The notes under the pieces were generated by a model. That model saw nothing but the letters and a program-made list of their open reading frames with translations. It was not told the origin of the DNA and did no database searches. This document shows positions 31,257-41,052 of a DNA stretch of 64,000 nt, in pieces. Both the position numbers and the translations under genes were made by a program. Origin of the DNA: Cyanobium sp. Cruz-8D1 (GTDB taxonomy: Bacteria > Cyanobacteriota > Cyanobacteriia > PCC-6307 > Cyanobiaceae); NCBI RefSeq assembly GCF_024345975.1, contig NZ_JAGQCD010000003.1, positions 124,001 through 188,000 on the forward strand, read 5' to 3'. Every line of letters starts with the position of its first letter. Within the stretch, counting starts at the first letter, position 1.

Positions 31257-32246
31257 ATGGCCCGCCGCGTCCTGCTGGACTTCGAAAAACCACTGGTGGA
31301 GCTGGAGGAGCAGATCGAGCAGATCCGCCAGCTGGCCCGCGATTCCGAAGTCGATGTGAGCCAGCAGCTGCTGCAGCTGGAAACCCTCGCCACCCGGCGC
31401 CGCGAGGAGATCTTCAGCTCCCTCAGCCCGGCCCAGAAGATCCAGGTGGCCCGCCACCCCCAGCGGCCCAGCACCCTCGACTACATCCAGGTGATCACCG
31501 ACGAGTGGCTCGAGCTGCACGGCGACCGCCGCGGCAACGACGACCGCGCCCTGGTGGGCGGCGTGGGTCGCATCGGCGACCAGGCGGTGGTGCTGCTCGG
31601 CCACCAGAAGGGCCGGGACATGAAGGAGAACGTGGCGCGTAACTTCGGCATGGCCTCGCCCGGCGGCTACCGCAAGGCGATGCGGCTGATGGACCACGCC
31701 GACCGCTTCCGCCTGCCGATCCTCAGCTTCATCGACACACCCGGCGCCTATGCAGGGGTCAAAGCAGAGGAGGAGGGCCAGGGCGAGGCGATCGCGGTGA
31801 ACCTGCGCGAGATGTTCCGCCTGCGGGTGCCCATCATCGCCGTGGTGATCGGTGAGGGGGGCTCCGGCGGCGCGCTCGGCATCGGCGTGGCCGACCGGCT
31901 GCTGATGTTCGAGCACAGCGTCTACACGGTGGCCAGCCCCGAGGCCTGTGCCTCGATCCTCTGGCGCGATGCGGCCAAGGCCCCCGCCGCCGCCGAGGCC
32001 CTGCGCATCACCGCGGCTGATCTTCTGCAGCTGGGGCTGGTGGATGTCCTGCTGAAGGAACCCTCCGGCGGCAACCACTGGGCGCCCATGCAGGCCGCCG
32101 AGACACTCCGCACGGCCCTGCTGGACCAGCTCGATGCGCTGAAGACCTGCAGCGAATCCGCCCTGGTGGAGGCCCGCTACGCCAAGTTTCGGCGCATGGG
32201 CCAGGTTCTGGAGGGGGCGGCGACGGATCCCGCCCACGCGCCGTAG
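31257..32246 (+). CDS. accA: acetyl-CoA carboxylase carboxyltransferase alpha subunit
   Basis: One half of the carboxyltransferase that makes malonyl-CoA; its partner AccD is not in this window. 329 residues. The helical N-terminus ([19 protein letters not shown]) precedes the crotonase-like core with [57 protein letters not shown] and [24 protein letters not shown] 31257, 17 bases after aar. Confidence 0.97.
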   Translation: MARRVLLDFEKPLVELEEQIEQIRQLARDSEVDVSQQLLQLETLATRRREEIFSSLSPAQKIQVARHPQRPSTLDYIQVITDEWLELHGDRRGNDDRALVGGVGRIGDQAVVLLGHQKGRDMKENVARNFGMASPGGYRKAMRLMDHADRFRLPILSFIDTPGAYAGVKAEEEGQGEAIAVNLREMFRLRVPIIAVVIGEGGSGGALGIGVADRLLMFEHSVYTVASPEACASILWRDAAKAPAAAEALRITAADLLQLGLVDVLLKEPSGGNHWAPMQAAETLRTALLDQLDALKTCSESALVEARYAKFRRMGQVLEGAATDPAHAP

Positions 32247-32271
32247 GGTTGACCTCCTGCCACTGCGCCCG

Positions 32272-32982
32272 TTGCCCACCGCCCTGATCACCGGTGCCTC
32301 CCGCGGCATCGGCGCCGCCGCCGCCCGCCGCTTCGCCGCCGAGGGTTACGACCTCCTGCTGGTGGCCCGCAGCACTGCCGACCTTGATGGCCTGGCCGAG
32401 GAGCTGCGGGGGCTGGGCCGTCACATCGAAACCCAGGCCCTCGACCTGGCCGAGGCGGAGGCCATCCCTGGCACGATGGCCGAGCTGCTCGGGCGGGGGC
32501 TGGTCCCTTCGGTGGTGATCAACAACGCCGGTGCCGCCTGGACCGGCCCCCTGGCGGCCATGCCCCTCGAGCGCTGGCAATGGTTGCTGCAGCTCAACCT
32601 GACCAGCGTCTTCCAGGTCTGCCTGGCGGTGCTGCCCGGCCTGCGCCAGGCCGGTGGCGGCAGGATCATCAACGTCAGCAGCCATGCCGCCAGGAATGCC
32701 TTCCCGGACTGGGGGGCTTATAGCGTCAGCAAGGCCGCCCTGGCATCGTTCAGCCGTTGCCTTGAGGCAGAGGAACGCTCCGCCGGCATTAAGGTGAGCA
32801 CCCTCACCCTGGGGGCGGTGAATACACCTCTTTGGGACAGTGAAACCGTCCACAGTTCCTTCGACCGACGTGCCATGCTTTCACCTGAGCAGGTGGCTGA
32901 ATCCCTGCTCTACCTAGCGCGGCAACCCCATTGCCAGACGGTTGAGGACCTCACCCTGATGCCTGCCGCCGGAGCCTTCTAA
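32272..32982 (+). CDS. short-chain dehydrogenase/reductase
   Basis: 236 residues, TTG start at 32272. Classical SDR pattern: cofactor loop ALITGASRGIGAAAARRFA, NNAG (VVINNAGAAWTGPL), and the Ser-Tyr-Lys triad in INVSSHAARNAFPDWGAYSVSKAAL. It follows accA by 25 bases and precedes folE by 8, so it is in this operon-like run. FabG-like sequence, but the substrate is not known. Confidence 0.92.
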   Translation: MPTALITGASRGIGAAAARRFAAEGYDLLLVARSTADLDGLAEELRGLGRHIETQALDLAEAEAIPGTMAELLGRGLVPSVVINNAGAAWTGPLAAMPLERWQWLLQLNLTSVFQVCLAVLPGLRQAGGGRIINVSSHAARNAFPDWGAYSVSKAALASFSRCLEAEERSAGIKVSTLTLGAVNTPLWDSETVHSSFDRRAMLSPEQVAESLLYLARQPHCQTVEDLTLMPAAGAF

Positions 32983-32990
32983 CCCCCCTT

Positions 32991-33734
32991 ATGACATCCA
33001 CCCTCCCCAGCGGCCTCAGCGCCCGTCAGGTCGCTCCCGTCACCACCCCCATTCCCGTCAGCCTGCGGATCCGCGAGCGACTGCAGAAGCAAGGGGTGCC
33101 GTTCCTGGCCAACGACAACATTTCCGAGCATCTGCGCGAAGGCGAGCTCGACCAGCTGGAGATCGAAGTGGCCGGCAAGGTGCGCGAGTTGCTGCGCAGC
33201 CTGGTGATCGATATCGAGAACGACCACAACACCGAGGAGACGGCCGAACGGGTGGCCAAGATGTACCTGCACGAGGTGTTCAAGGGGCGCTACCACGAGC
33301 AACCCAAGATCGCCAGCTTCCCCAACGTGAAGCAGCTCGATGAGATCTATACCGTTGGTCCCATCTCGATCCGCTCCGCCTGTTCCCACCACCTCGTGCC
33401 GATCCTGGGCAACTGCTGGATCGGGATCAAACCGGGCGAACGGGTGATCGGTCTGTCGAAGTTCTCCCGGGTCGCCGACTGGGTCTTCTCACGGCCCCAC
33501 ATCCAGGAAGAGGCCGTGATCATCCTCGCTGACGAGATCGAACGACTGTGTGAGCCCCTCGGCCTGGCGATCCTTGTCAAAGCCCAGCACTACTGTATGA
33601 AGTGGCGCGGCGTGAAGGAACCCCAGACCAGCATGGTCAACTCTGTCGTGCGCGGTGATTTCCGCCACGACCCCAGCCTCAAGCAGGAGTTCTTTGAGCT
33701 CGTGCGTCAGCAGGAGTCGCTGCTCGGTAACTGA
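32991..33734 (+). CDS. folE: GTP cyclohydrolase I
   Basis: First step of tetrahydrofolate/pterin synthesis. 247 residues. The zinc ligands are in SIRSACSHHLVPILG (Cys and His) and AQHYCMKWRGV (Cys), with the substrate pocket in VIGLSKFSRVADWVFSRPHIQE. The ATG lies 8 bases after the SDR gene. The N-terminus has a roughly 40-residue extension before the core, common in cyanobacterial forms. Confidence 0.96.
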   Translation: MTSTLPSGLSARQVAPVTTPIPVSLRIRERLQKQGVPFLANDNISEHLREGELDQLEIEVAGKVRELLRSLVIDIENDHNTEETAERVAKMYLHEVFKGRYHEQPKIASFPNVKQLDEIYTVGPISIRSACSHHLVPILGNCWIGIKPGERVIGLSKFSRVADWVFSRPHIQEEAVIILADEIERLCEPLGLAILVKAQHYCMKWRGVKEPQTSMVNSVVRGDFRHDPSLKQEFFELVRQQESLLGN

Positions 33735-33749
33735 GCCGCTGCGTGACGC

Positions 33750-34340
33750 TCAGGATCCGGGTCCGGCCATGACCGGCCCCACCACCTGGGACACGCTGCG
33801 CTGGCTGCCGCTTGAGGTGGGCACAGCTACCACCACCATCACCTGGTAGGCCACGTCGGCCGGCGTCAGGGCATAGGTGGGGCCGCTGGCCCCCTGGATC
33901 AGCTGCCAGTGGCTCCGGCCAGGGGCCAGGCGATACCAGTGAAAGGCGCTGGGGGGCAGGGAGGCCAGCACGTCAGCCGTGGCCGTGGCTTGCAGCAGGG
34001 CTCCCTGCCGGGCTTCCCCCTGCAACAGCAGCTGGTTGAGCCCGGCTATCCGCTGCTGCACCGCCCCCTCGATCTGCTGATCCCCGGCGATTTCCTGGCG
34101 CAGCAACTGGATCTGCTGCTGGGGATCGGCCGTGATCCCCGGCACACACTGCAGCGTCCCCTGCACCAGCTGACAACCCACCAGATCCTGGGCTTTGAGG
34201 CCGGCCCCTGGCCCCATCAGCAGCAGCAGGCCCAGGGGCAGGGCGGCACGAAGGCGGAGGGCGCGACGAAGGAAGGACAAAGGGGACTCAGAGATCGGAC
34301 TGCACCGATCCTGGACCCGGCAGTGCCAAAAGCCAATCAA
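33750..34340 (-). CDS. exported hypothetical protein
   Basis: Up to 196 residues if started at TTG 34340, which overlaps the trpF stop (TTGA). TTG 34280 would give a tidier signal peptide (LSFLRRALRLRAALPLGLLLLMGPGAGLKAQ). The mature part has two cysteines (GCQLVQGTLQCVPG), a glutamine-rich helical stretch (DPQQQIQLLRQEIAGDQQIEGAVQQ) and a C-terminal beta-like section. Family not recognised. It converges on folE with a 15-base gap. Confidence 0.75.
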   Translation of the reverse strand: MIGFWHCRVQDRCSPISESPLSFLRRALRLRAALPLGLLLLMGPGAGLKAQDLVGCQLVQGTLQCVPGITADPQQQIQLLRQEIAGDQQIEGAVQQRIAGLNQLLLQGEARQGALLQATATADVLASLPPSAFHWYRLAPGRSHWQLIQGASGPTYALTPADVAYQVMVVVAVPTSSGSQRSVSQVVGPVMAGPGS

Positions 34341-34990
34341 CCGGTGGCGGAACCACGCACCGCCGCCACCAGGGCCGCGACCCGCGCCAGGTTCTTGACG
34401 CCGGGGCGATCCTCCAAGGAGCTGGAGGCATCAAGACCATCGGGGCGGAGCCGGGCCAGCAGCTCGGTCACCGTCTCGGGGCCGACGCCACCGGCCAGCC
34501 ACCAGGGGAAGGTCGGGCGGAAATCCTCCAGCCAGGCGGTGGGGATCCGCTGCCCGGTGCCCCCCAGCTGGCCGGGCTGCCAGGCGTCCAACAACAGGGC
34601 CTCGACCACCTCGGCATAGGCGGCCGCCGTCTCCAGATCCTCGGGGGAGCGCACCCGCAGGGCCTTCCATATCCGGACACCCAGCCGCTGGGCCAGCTCA
34701 CCGCAGCGCTCCACGCTTTCATCCCCATGCAGCTGGAGCACCGCATGGCCCCGGCCCACGCCGAGCTCCTCCAGCCGGTCGTCGCTGGGATCGGCCACCA
34801 CGAGCACGCCGAAGCAATCACCGCCGGCGGCCATGGCCGCGAACAGATCGGGCCGTTGCGCCACTGGCACAAAGCGGGGTGAGCTGGGCACGGCGATGAC
34901 GCCGATCGCATCGACCCCCAGGGCGGCGATGGCGATGGCCTGGGCCGGCTGCCTGAGCCCACAGATCTTCAGCAGCGGGGAGGAAACCAG
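34337..34990 (-). CDS. trpF: phosphoribosylanthranilate isomerase, non-standard start
   Basis: Tryptophan synthesis, isomerising PRA to CdRP. The catalytic cysteine motif LLKICGLRQPAQA and the catalytic aspartate in VEALLLDAWQPGQLGGTGQ are both present, and FPWWLAGGVGPETV and GLDASSSLEDRPGVK form the phosphate site. No ATG, GTG or TTG exists in frame between the in-frame stop at 35015-35017 and the conserved KICG (lysine codon at 34967-34969). CTG at 34990 is proposed as the start. The first GTG (34891) would delete the catalytic cysteine. Divergent from the M50 gene by 73 bases. Confidence 0.88.
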   Translation of the reverse strand: MVSSPLLKICGLRQPAQAIAIAALGVDAIGVIAVPSSPRFVPVAQRPDLFAAMAAGGDCFGVLVVADPSDDRLEELGVGRGHAVLQLHGDESVERCGELAQRLGVRIWKALRVRSPEDLETAAAYAEVVEALLLDAWQPGQLGGTGQRIPTAWLEDFRPTFPWWLAGGVGPETVTELLARLRPDGLDASSSLEDRPGVKNLARVAALVAAVRGSATG

Positions 34991-35063
34991 AACAAGGTTG
35001 GCCGGGGTGCCTTTCTAGGATGGGGTCGAAAACACCGGCTCTGGCCGGATCTCTGCCCGGACG

Positions 35064-36374
35064 GTGCCCGTGGGTGAAGGCTGGCAACTGCTGACGATCC
35101 GCGGCATTCCCCTGCGCATCCACCCGAGCTGGTTCGTGATCCTGCTGCTGGCCACCCTGGGCTTCCAGCAGCAGTACGCCCTCAGCCTCCGCGGCCAGCT
35201 CGCCCCGGCGGCGCTCTGGGCCGTGGCCCTGGTCACCTCTTTGGCCCTGTTCGTTTCCGTGCTGCTGCACGAGCTGGGCCATTCCCTGGTGGCCCTGCAG
35301 CAGGGGGTGAAGGTGAAATCCATCACCCTCTTCCTGCTGGGGGGGGTGGCCAGCGTGGAGCGGGAATGCTCCACCGCCCGCGGTGCCCTGATGGTGGCGG
35401 CGGCAGGACCGGCGGTGAGCCTGGTGCTGGGCATCGGCCTGCTGGCCTCCACCCATGCCGCCAGTCACCTCACCCCCGTCCTGGGGCAGGTGGTGGAACG
35501 GCTCGGCGCCCTCAACCTGATCCTGGGGCTGTTCAACCTGCTGCCCGGGCTGCCCCTGGATGGAGGCCTGATCGTCAAGGCCCTGGTCTGGGAATTCTCC
35601 GGCAGCCAAAGGCGGGGCGTCGAGGTGGCCAACACCTGCGGCCGCTTCCTGTCCCTGTTCGCCGTGGGGATGGGCACGGTGCTGCTGCTGCGGGGTGGCG
35701 GCATCGGCGGAGCCTGGCTGATTCTGCTGGGTTGGTTCGGCCTGGGGGCGGCCCGCAACCAGAAGCAGATGCTGGTCGTCCAGCAGGCCCTCAAGGATCT
35801 CAAGGTCAAGGATGTGGCCCAGCGCCGCTTCCGGGTGCTGGAGGCCGACACCAGCCTGCGGGAGCTGAGCCGGATGCGCCTCGGCACCGCCCCGCCGATC
35901 GCCGAGGCCGGGGAAGGCGCTGCCCCCTCCGACAAGGACGCCCATGGCCCAGCGGACTGGCTGCTCGTCTGCGACCGGGGCCGCTGGCAGGGTGTCATCG
36001 ACGACGCTCCCCTCCAGGCCCTGCCCGTGCAGTGCTGGGACAGGGAACGGGTACGCGACCATCTGCAGCCCCTCTCCAGCCTGCCCTCCATCCCCGAATC
36101 GGCCGCGCTTTGGCAGGCCGCCCTCCAGCTCGAAGACGGTGGCCACCAGCGGCTGCTGGTACTGAGTCCGGCCGGACTGCCCTGCGGAACCGTGGAGCGG
36201 CCCGAACTGGGAGATGCGGTGCTGAAGAAGCTGGGTCTGCGGCTCCCCGCCAATCTGCTCTCCGCCGCCAGGCGTGAGAACGGCTATCCCCTCGGCATGG
36301 CCCTGGGTCAGGTGGCCCGCGGCATGGTCAGCTCGGGGGAGGTGTCCCTGCTCACCGACAAGGTCGCCCGATAA
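35064..36374 (+). CDS. M50 site-2-type intramembrane metalloprotease
   Basis: 436 residues from GTG 35064. The zinc motif HELGH is in VSVLLHELGHSLVAL, and the third ligand in LFNLLPGLPLDGGLIVKAL. About six membrane helices fill the first 240 residues. The C-terminal 190 residues correspond to the CBS-pair region of this family but are degenerate (LKVKDVAQRRFRVLEADTSLRELSRM ... RLLVLSPAGLPCGTVER). The last 67 bases overlap the convergent lipoate-ligase-like gene. Confidence 0.93.
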   Translation: MPVGEGWQLLTIRGIPLRIHPSWFVILLLATLGFQQQYALSLRGQLAPAALWAVALVTSLALFVSVLLHELGHSLVALQQGVKVKSITLFLLGGVASVERECSTARGALMVAAAGPAVSLVLGIGLLASTHAASHLTPVLGQVVERLGALNLILGLFNLLPGLPLDGGLIVKALVWEFSGSQRRGVEVANTCGRFLSLFAVGMGTVLLLRGGGIGGAWLILLGWFGLGAARNQKQMLVVQQALKDLKVKDVAQRRFRVLEADTSLRELSRMRLGTAPPIAEAGEGAAPSDKDAHGPADWLLVCDRGRWQGVIDDAPLQALPVQCWDRERVRDHLQPLSSLPSIPESAALWQAALQLEDGGHQRLLVLSPAGLPCGTVERPELGDAVLKKLGLRLPANLLSAARRENGYPLGMALGQVARGMVSSGEVSLLTDKVAR

Positions 36375-37198
36375 CAGCCCAGGCCTCGGGCGATCACGGC
36401 CAGCTCCGCGGGGCTGAGGGGCCGGACCCGTGGCAGGCAAGTGTCGTGATCGCCGCCGCCATGGCCCCCCTCAGCCAGGCCCTCTGCAAGCCCCCCAGCC
36501 AGCAGGGGCAGCCAGCGCGCCGCCGAGCGGTACAGGTGCTGCTCCAGGTCCTGCCCGGCCAGTGGCAGGGGATCAAGCTCCGGGGGATCGCCGCTGAACA
36601 CCTCCCGCCAGAGGCTGGGGCAGGGGTCCAGCTGGATCGATCCGTGCTGCAGCAGATGGCCGCCACGCCAAAGCTGGGCACTGCCCACCCGCTTGGCGCC
36701 GTTGGCCTGCACCAGGTCGGCGACGGTGCTGGTGGCGAAGCAGCTGCTGCGTTGCAGGCTGGCCGCCTGGCTGCCGCACAGCAGCGGCTGGCCCAGGGCC
36801 GCGAACGCTTCAACGAGCCAGACGAGGGCCCGGCCGTAGACCGCAGAGCGTGTTCCCTGCGGCCGGGGCCACACCAGGGCATAGGTGAGATCGCCACCAT
36901 GGAGGACGGCCCGGCCGCCACTGGGCCGTCGCACCAGATCAAGGCGCCCCTGCCGGGCCAGATCACACCAGTGGGGCTCGAGGCGCCGCTGGTGCCAGCC
37001 CAGGGAAAGGGTGGGCCGCGACCAGCGGTAGAGACGGAAGGCCGGCGCAGGAACCACCTCGGACGCGGGCTTGGCGGCCGCTGGGCCCTCCAGCAACCAG
37101 GCATCGATGGCCATCTGCCAGGCCCCATCGAGCTGGCAGGGTGCGATCCAGCGAACCGGCGCCGCCGGCTGGACGGATGGGGCGGCCTGCGTTCTCAT
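36308..37198 (-). CDS. lipoate-protein ligase A family protein
   Basis: 296 residues from ATG 37198. The BPL/LPL fold is shown by RLYRWSRPTLSLGWHQ, VRRPSGGRAVLHGGDLTYALVWP and GAKRVGSAQLWRGGHLLQHGSIQLD; the lysine in GAKRVGSAQ matches the active-site lysine. Lipoate or octanoate transfer is expected. It overlaps the M50 gene at the 3' end and is divergent from the TauE gene by 20 bases. Confidence 0.9.
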   Translation of the reverse strand: MRTQAAPSVQPAAPVRWIAPCQLDGAWQMAIDAWLLEGPAAAKPASEVVPAPAFRLYRWSRPTLSLGWHQRRLEPHWCDLARQGRLDLVRRPSGGRAVLHGGDLTYALVWPRPQGTRSAVYGRALVWLVEAFAALGQPLLCGSQAASLQRSSCFATSTVADLVQANGAKRVGSAQLWRGGHLLQHGSIQLDPCPSLWREVFSGDPPELDPLPLAGQDLEQHLYRSAARWLPLLAGGLAEGLAEGGHGGGDHDTCLPRVRPLSPAELAVIARGLGCYRATLSVSRDTSPELTMPRAT

Positions 37199-37218
37199 GG
37201 CTCCTGTTCGCCCGGCCC

Positions 37219-38028
37219 ATGGCAACGACCCTGATCTGGAGTCTGCTGCCCCTGCTGCCCCTGGGACTGGTGGCCGGCCTGCTCTCCGGGTTGCTGGGCA
37301 TCGGCGGTGGGCTGATCTTCTCCCCGCTGCTGTTGCTGCTGGGCCTGACGCCCCACCAGGCCCTGGCCACCAGCACCCTGGCGATCGTGCCCACCACGCT
37401 CGGGGGCACGATCGCCCATGTCCGCAGCGGCAGGCTCACCTGGCCGGGAGGCGTGGCGATCGCCGGCGGGGCCGCCCTCAGCGCCGGGCTGTTCAGCCGC
37501 CTGGGCCTGGGCCTGGCCGGCTGGCAGCTGCTCGGCCTGCAGGCGCTGCTCTATGCCCTGCTCACGGGGCTGGTCCGGCCGCGCAGCCAGCAGGCCCCGG
37601 CGCACGAACGGGAGCCCCATCCCCTCGCCCTCGCCCTGGTGGGGGCCCTGGCGGGGGTGGCGGCCGGCCTGCTGGGGGTGGGTGGCGGCCTGGTGATGGT
37701 GCCGGTGCTGGTGGGGGGGCTGGGGATACCCGTCCACGGGGCGATTCGTTACAGCACGCTGGCGGTCCTGGCCTCCTCCTGCAGCGCCTCGCTGGCCTTC
37801 CTGGCCGATGGACGGGCGAATCCGCTGGTGGCTCTGGTGCTGGGAGGTACCGCGGCCGTGGCGGCCCAGTGGTCCGCCAGCCGGCTCGAGCGGGTCCCGG
37901 AGGAACGGCTGGTGTGGATGCTGCGGGCCATCACCCTGGTGCTGGCGCTGGAAAGCGGCCGCCGCGCCGTGGGCCTGTGGTTCGAAGCTCAGGGGATCAC
38001 GCTCCAGAAACCGGGGTCGAGCTCGTAG
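37219..38028 (+). CDS. TauE/SafE family permease
   Basis: 269 residues, eight or so membrane helices in two repeats, each starting with the family's glycine motif: LVAGLLSGLLGIGGGLIFSPLLLLLG and ALAGVAAGLLGVGGGLVMVPVLVGG. Probable export of sulfite or organosulfonates; the substrate cannot be fixed from sequence. ATG 37219. Its 3' end overlaps the CRR6 gene by 40 bases. Confidence 0.9.
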   Translation: MATTLIWSLLPLLPLGLVAGLLSGLLGIGGGLIFSPLLLLLGLTPHQALATSTLAIVPTTLGGTIAHVRSGRLTWPGGVAIAGGAALSAGLFSRLGLGLAGWQLLGLQALLYALLTGLVRPRSQQAPAHEREPHPLALALVGALAGVAAGLLGVGGGLVMVPVLVGGLGIPVHGAIRYSTLAVLASSCSASLAFLADGRANPLVALVLGGTAAVAAQWSASRLERVPEERLVWMLRAITLVLALESGRRAVGLWFEAQGITLQKPGSSS

Positions 38029-38474
38029 CCCAGGACGGCGGCCATCTGGCCCAGGTTGGCGCGGCACTCGATACCTCCGGCGGCCGCCCAGTCGTCGAGG
38101 AGGAACAGGCGCTGGGTGATCCAGAGATCCAGGCTCTCGGGGGCGAAGCGGATCCCCTCGGTGGGGCTGAAACCATGGGGCAGCAGCATCGCCACATGGC
38201 GGGTGAGCTGACCGCCGCTGCGCTCCAGGACCAGGGGCAGCCAGGGATGGAGCGCATCGGCCCGCAGACTCCACAGCCGCAGTTCGGCGATCTCCGAGAG
38301 TTCGCGTGGGTCTTCTGCGTCCCGGGGCCAGTCGAAGTCGATCTGCAGTCCGCTGGCGGCGGTGAGCAGCTCGGCCGGTGCCAGCGATGCCAGGCCCGCC
38401 AGGGGGGAGAGATCGAGCCCGCGCACCTGGTCGGCGGACACCTTCAGGGGCTCGGAGCAGGGTGGGAGCGCCAT
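37989..38474 (-). CDS. CRR6-family NDH-1 assembly factor (DUF1817)
   Basis: 161 residues from ATG 38474. Conserved stretches include LQIDFDWPRDAEDPREL, LHPWLPLVLERSGGQLTRHVAMLLPHGFSPTEGIRFAPESL and LDLWITQRLFLLDDWA. In plants CRR6 is needed to mature the NdhI subunit of NDH-1; a similar role is likely here. It lies next to psaM and overlaps the TauE gene tail by 40 bases. Confidence 0.85.
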   Translation of the reverse strand: MALPPCSEPLKVSADQVRGLDLSPLAGLASLAPAELLTAASGLQIDFDWPRDAEDPRELSEIAELRLWSLRADALHPWLPLVLERSGGQLTRHVAMLLPHGFSPTEGIRFAPESLDLWITQRLFLLDDWAAAGGIECRANLGQMAAVLGYELDPGFWSVIP

Positions 38475-38565
38475 CAAGAGCTGTGACAGGGCAGGGCCGC
38501 AGGCTGGACCGTAGCTCGCGATGGCCGAAGAATGGGTCGGTCAAACTCCATCCACCGTCACGGAT

Positions 38566-38670
38566 ATGGTCACCCCGATCAACCAGGCCGAAGTGCTGAT
38601 TGCCCTCGTCGTGGCGGCCCATGCCGGCGTGCTGGCCGTGCGTCTCTGCTTCAGCCTCTACAAAGCCTGA
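38566..38670 (+). CDS. psaM: photosystem I subunit XII
   Basis: 34 residues, too short for most gene callers: MVTPINQAEVLIALVVAAHA followed by GVLAVRLCFSLYKA. This matches PsaM, a single-helix subunit that helps trimerise photosystem I. An in-frame ATG at 38521 would give a longer protein but PsaM is always about 30 residues, so 38566 is preferred. It lies 91 bases after the divergent CRR6 gene start. Confidence 0.92.
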   Translation: MVTPINQAEVLIALVVAAHAGVLAVRLCFSLYKA

Positions 38671-38917
38671 AGCTGCATGGGCTGCGCCCTTGGCAAGGGG
38701 CGGAGAGGCTGCTACAAGCAAAGGGCTCGCAGCCTTTCCTCAGGTGCGCCAGACCCAGTCCCAGCCTCCCCGGCGCCAGTCTTCCGCTGCAAGCCGCTCC
38801 ACCGGCCGTTCGCGGCGCTCCTCGACCCTGCAGGCAGCCCCGGATCGACCGGTCGGCCCACCGTCCTGGCATCCGGCATCCGCTCCCACGGGCCACCTCG
38901 ATGGGGCTGGGCTCTCC
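38671..38917. other. non-coding gap of about 250 bases
   Basis: No open frame in this strip looks like a protein on either strand; the frames are Pro/Arg/Ser-rich shadows. The sequence is GC-rich without a clear terminator hairpin or tRNA-like structure. It may hold the promoter of the following membrane protein gene. Confidence 0.5.
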
Positions 38918-38959
38918 ATGGAGTCCCCCCGTTCCCCCGCCGAAGCTGGGGGGTGTGGC

Positions 38960-39331
38960 ATGGAAAGCCAGCTGCTCTCCCTGTCCGCCGAGCGGCAGGA
39001 GCTGGTCTGCAGCCTGATCGGGCTGGCCGTGAAGCTGGGGCTCATCGGCCTCACCGGCGTGAGCCTGTTCCAACTTGCCGGCGCCTACCAGCAGCGCATG
39101 GAGAGCCAGGGGGAGATCTCGGCCGTTCTGGAGATCGAGAACGCCAAGCTGGTCAAGGCCAGGGAACGTTTCGATGACCTGTTCATGGTGGAGGGCGAGC
39201 AGCGTCTGATCCGGGAGCAGAGCCAGTGGATCGCCCCGAACCGCCTGCGGGTGATCTGGCAGTCGAAGCGTCCGTTTCCAACTGTTGACTCCCCCGCATC
39301 CGGTCCCGGAAACCAGGGCGCCCGTCCGTAG
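38960..39331 (+). CDS. small membrane-anchored coiled-coil protein
   Basis: 123 residues from ATG 38960; an in-frame ATG at 38918 would add fourteen. One membrane helix (LVCSLIGLAVKLGLIGLTGVSLF) is followed by a helix-rich soluble part (ISAVLEIENAKLVKARERFDDLF) that could form a coiled coil, then a basic segment (RLRVIWQSKRP). Family not recognised. It sits 36 bases upstream of por. Confidence 0.75.
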   Translation: MESQLLSLSAERQELVCSLIGLAVKLGLIGLTGVSLFQLAGAYQQRMESQGEISAVLEIENAKLVKARERFDDLFMVEGEQRLIREQSQWIAPNRLRVIWQSKRPFPTVDSPASGPGNQGARP

Positions 39332-40372
<1,041 letters not shown>

Positions 40373-40443
40373 GGCGACCGCCGGGACGGAGACATTGCGT
40401 CGGAATCTGCCGATTCAGACGCAGGCCGAGCTGGAGCCGCTAG

Positions 40444-41052
40444 ATGTCATCCAACACCACCTCGGAGTCGATGGCCCGCACGCTGCGCTGGGGAGTGGGA
40501 CTGCTTCTGGTCGTCAGCCTGTCGATCGGTGCGTTCCTGCTCCTGCCGTTCCGCTCCTGGTTGCCCGGCGGAACAGTGGGGGACGTGCCGCTGAACCAGG
40601 TGGTGAACGGCACGGCGTTCAATCGTCTGTTTCCCGAGCCGGACGACGGCGACCAGCTCGTGTTCACCCAGGAGAAGCGTGGCTTCAGTGAGGCCAGGCT
40701 CAAGCATGGCGGCCAGGTGAAGGCCCTGCTGGCCATCTCCGATGTCAGCACCGCACCGGAGGCACGCCGCAAGTTCGAGACCAGCCAGAGCCGGCTGCAG
40801 GGCTGGCCGCTGGTGGAGCAGGGTCCCCAGGCCACCGCCCTGCTGGTGGCCGACCGCTTCCAGATCAAGGTGATCGGCCAGGGCGATGGGCTGGAGGCCG
40901 AGCAGCGCCAGATCCTGATCGGCCGGTTCAACCTCCGGGGCCTGGCGGCTCTGAAGTCGGCCAGCGCCCCCCGGGCGAGCCTGCCCAGCGGCCCAGACAG
41001 CGCCGGACGCCAGAGCCTTGAGCGACGGGCGGCCATGGAGCCCGCGTCATGA
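40444..41052 (+). CDS. hypothetical protein with N-terminal membrane anchor
   Basis: 202 residues. One membrane segment near the start (LLLVVSLSIGAFLLLPF) and an extracytoplasmic or lumenal domain of about 140 residues (VNGTAFNRLFPEPDDGDQLVFTQEKRGFSEARLKHGG). The pattern is alpha/beta with no catalytic motif. It starts 71 bases after por, and its stop overlaps the start of the next gene (ATGA), so the two are translated together. The context suggests a link to protochlorophyllide metabolism or thylakoids; this is inference only. Confidence 0.8.
   Translation: MSSNTTSESMARTLRWGVGLLLVVSLSIGAFLLLPFRSWLPGGTVGDVPLNQVVNGTAFNRLFPEPDDGDQLVFTQEKRGFSEARLKHGGQVKALLAISDVSTAPEARRKFETSQSRLQGWPLVEQGPQATALLVADRFQIKVIGQGDGLEAEQRQILIGRFNLRGLAALKSASAPRASLPSGPDSAGRQSLERRAAMEPAS

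Noticed and set aside
34337-34891. Starting trpF at GTG 34891
   Set aside because: It would remove the KICG catalytic motif, so cannot be a working enzyme.
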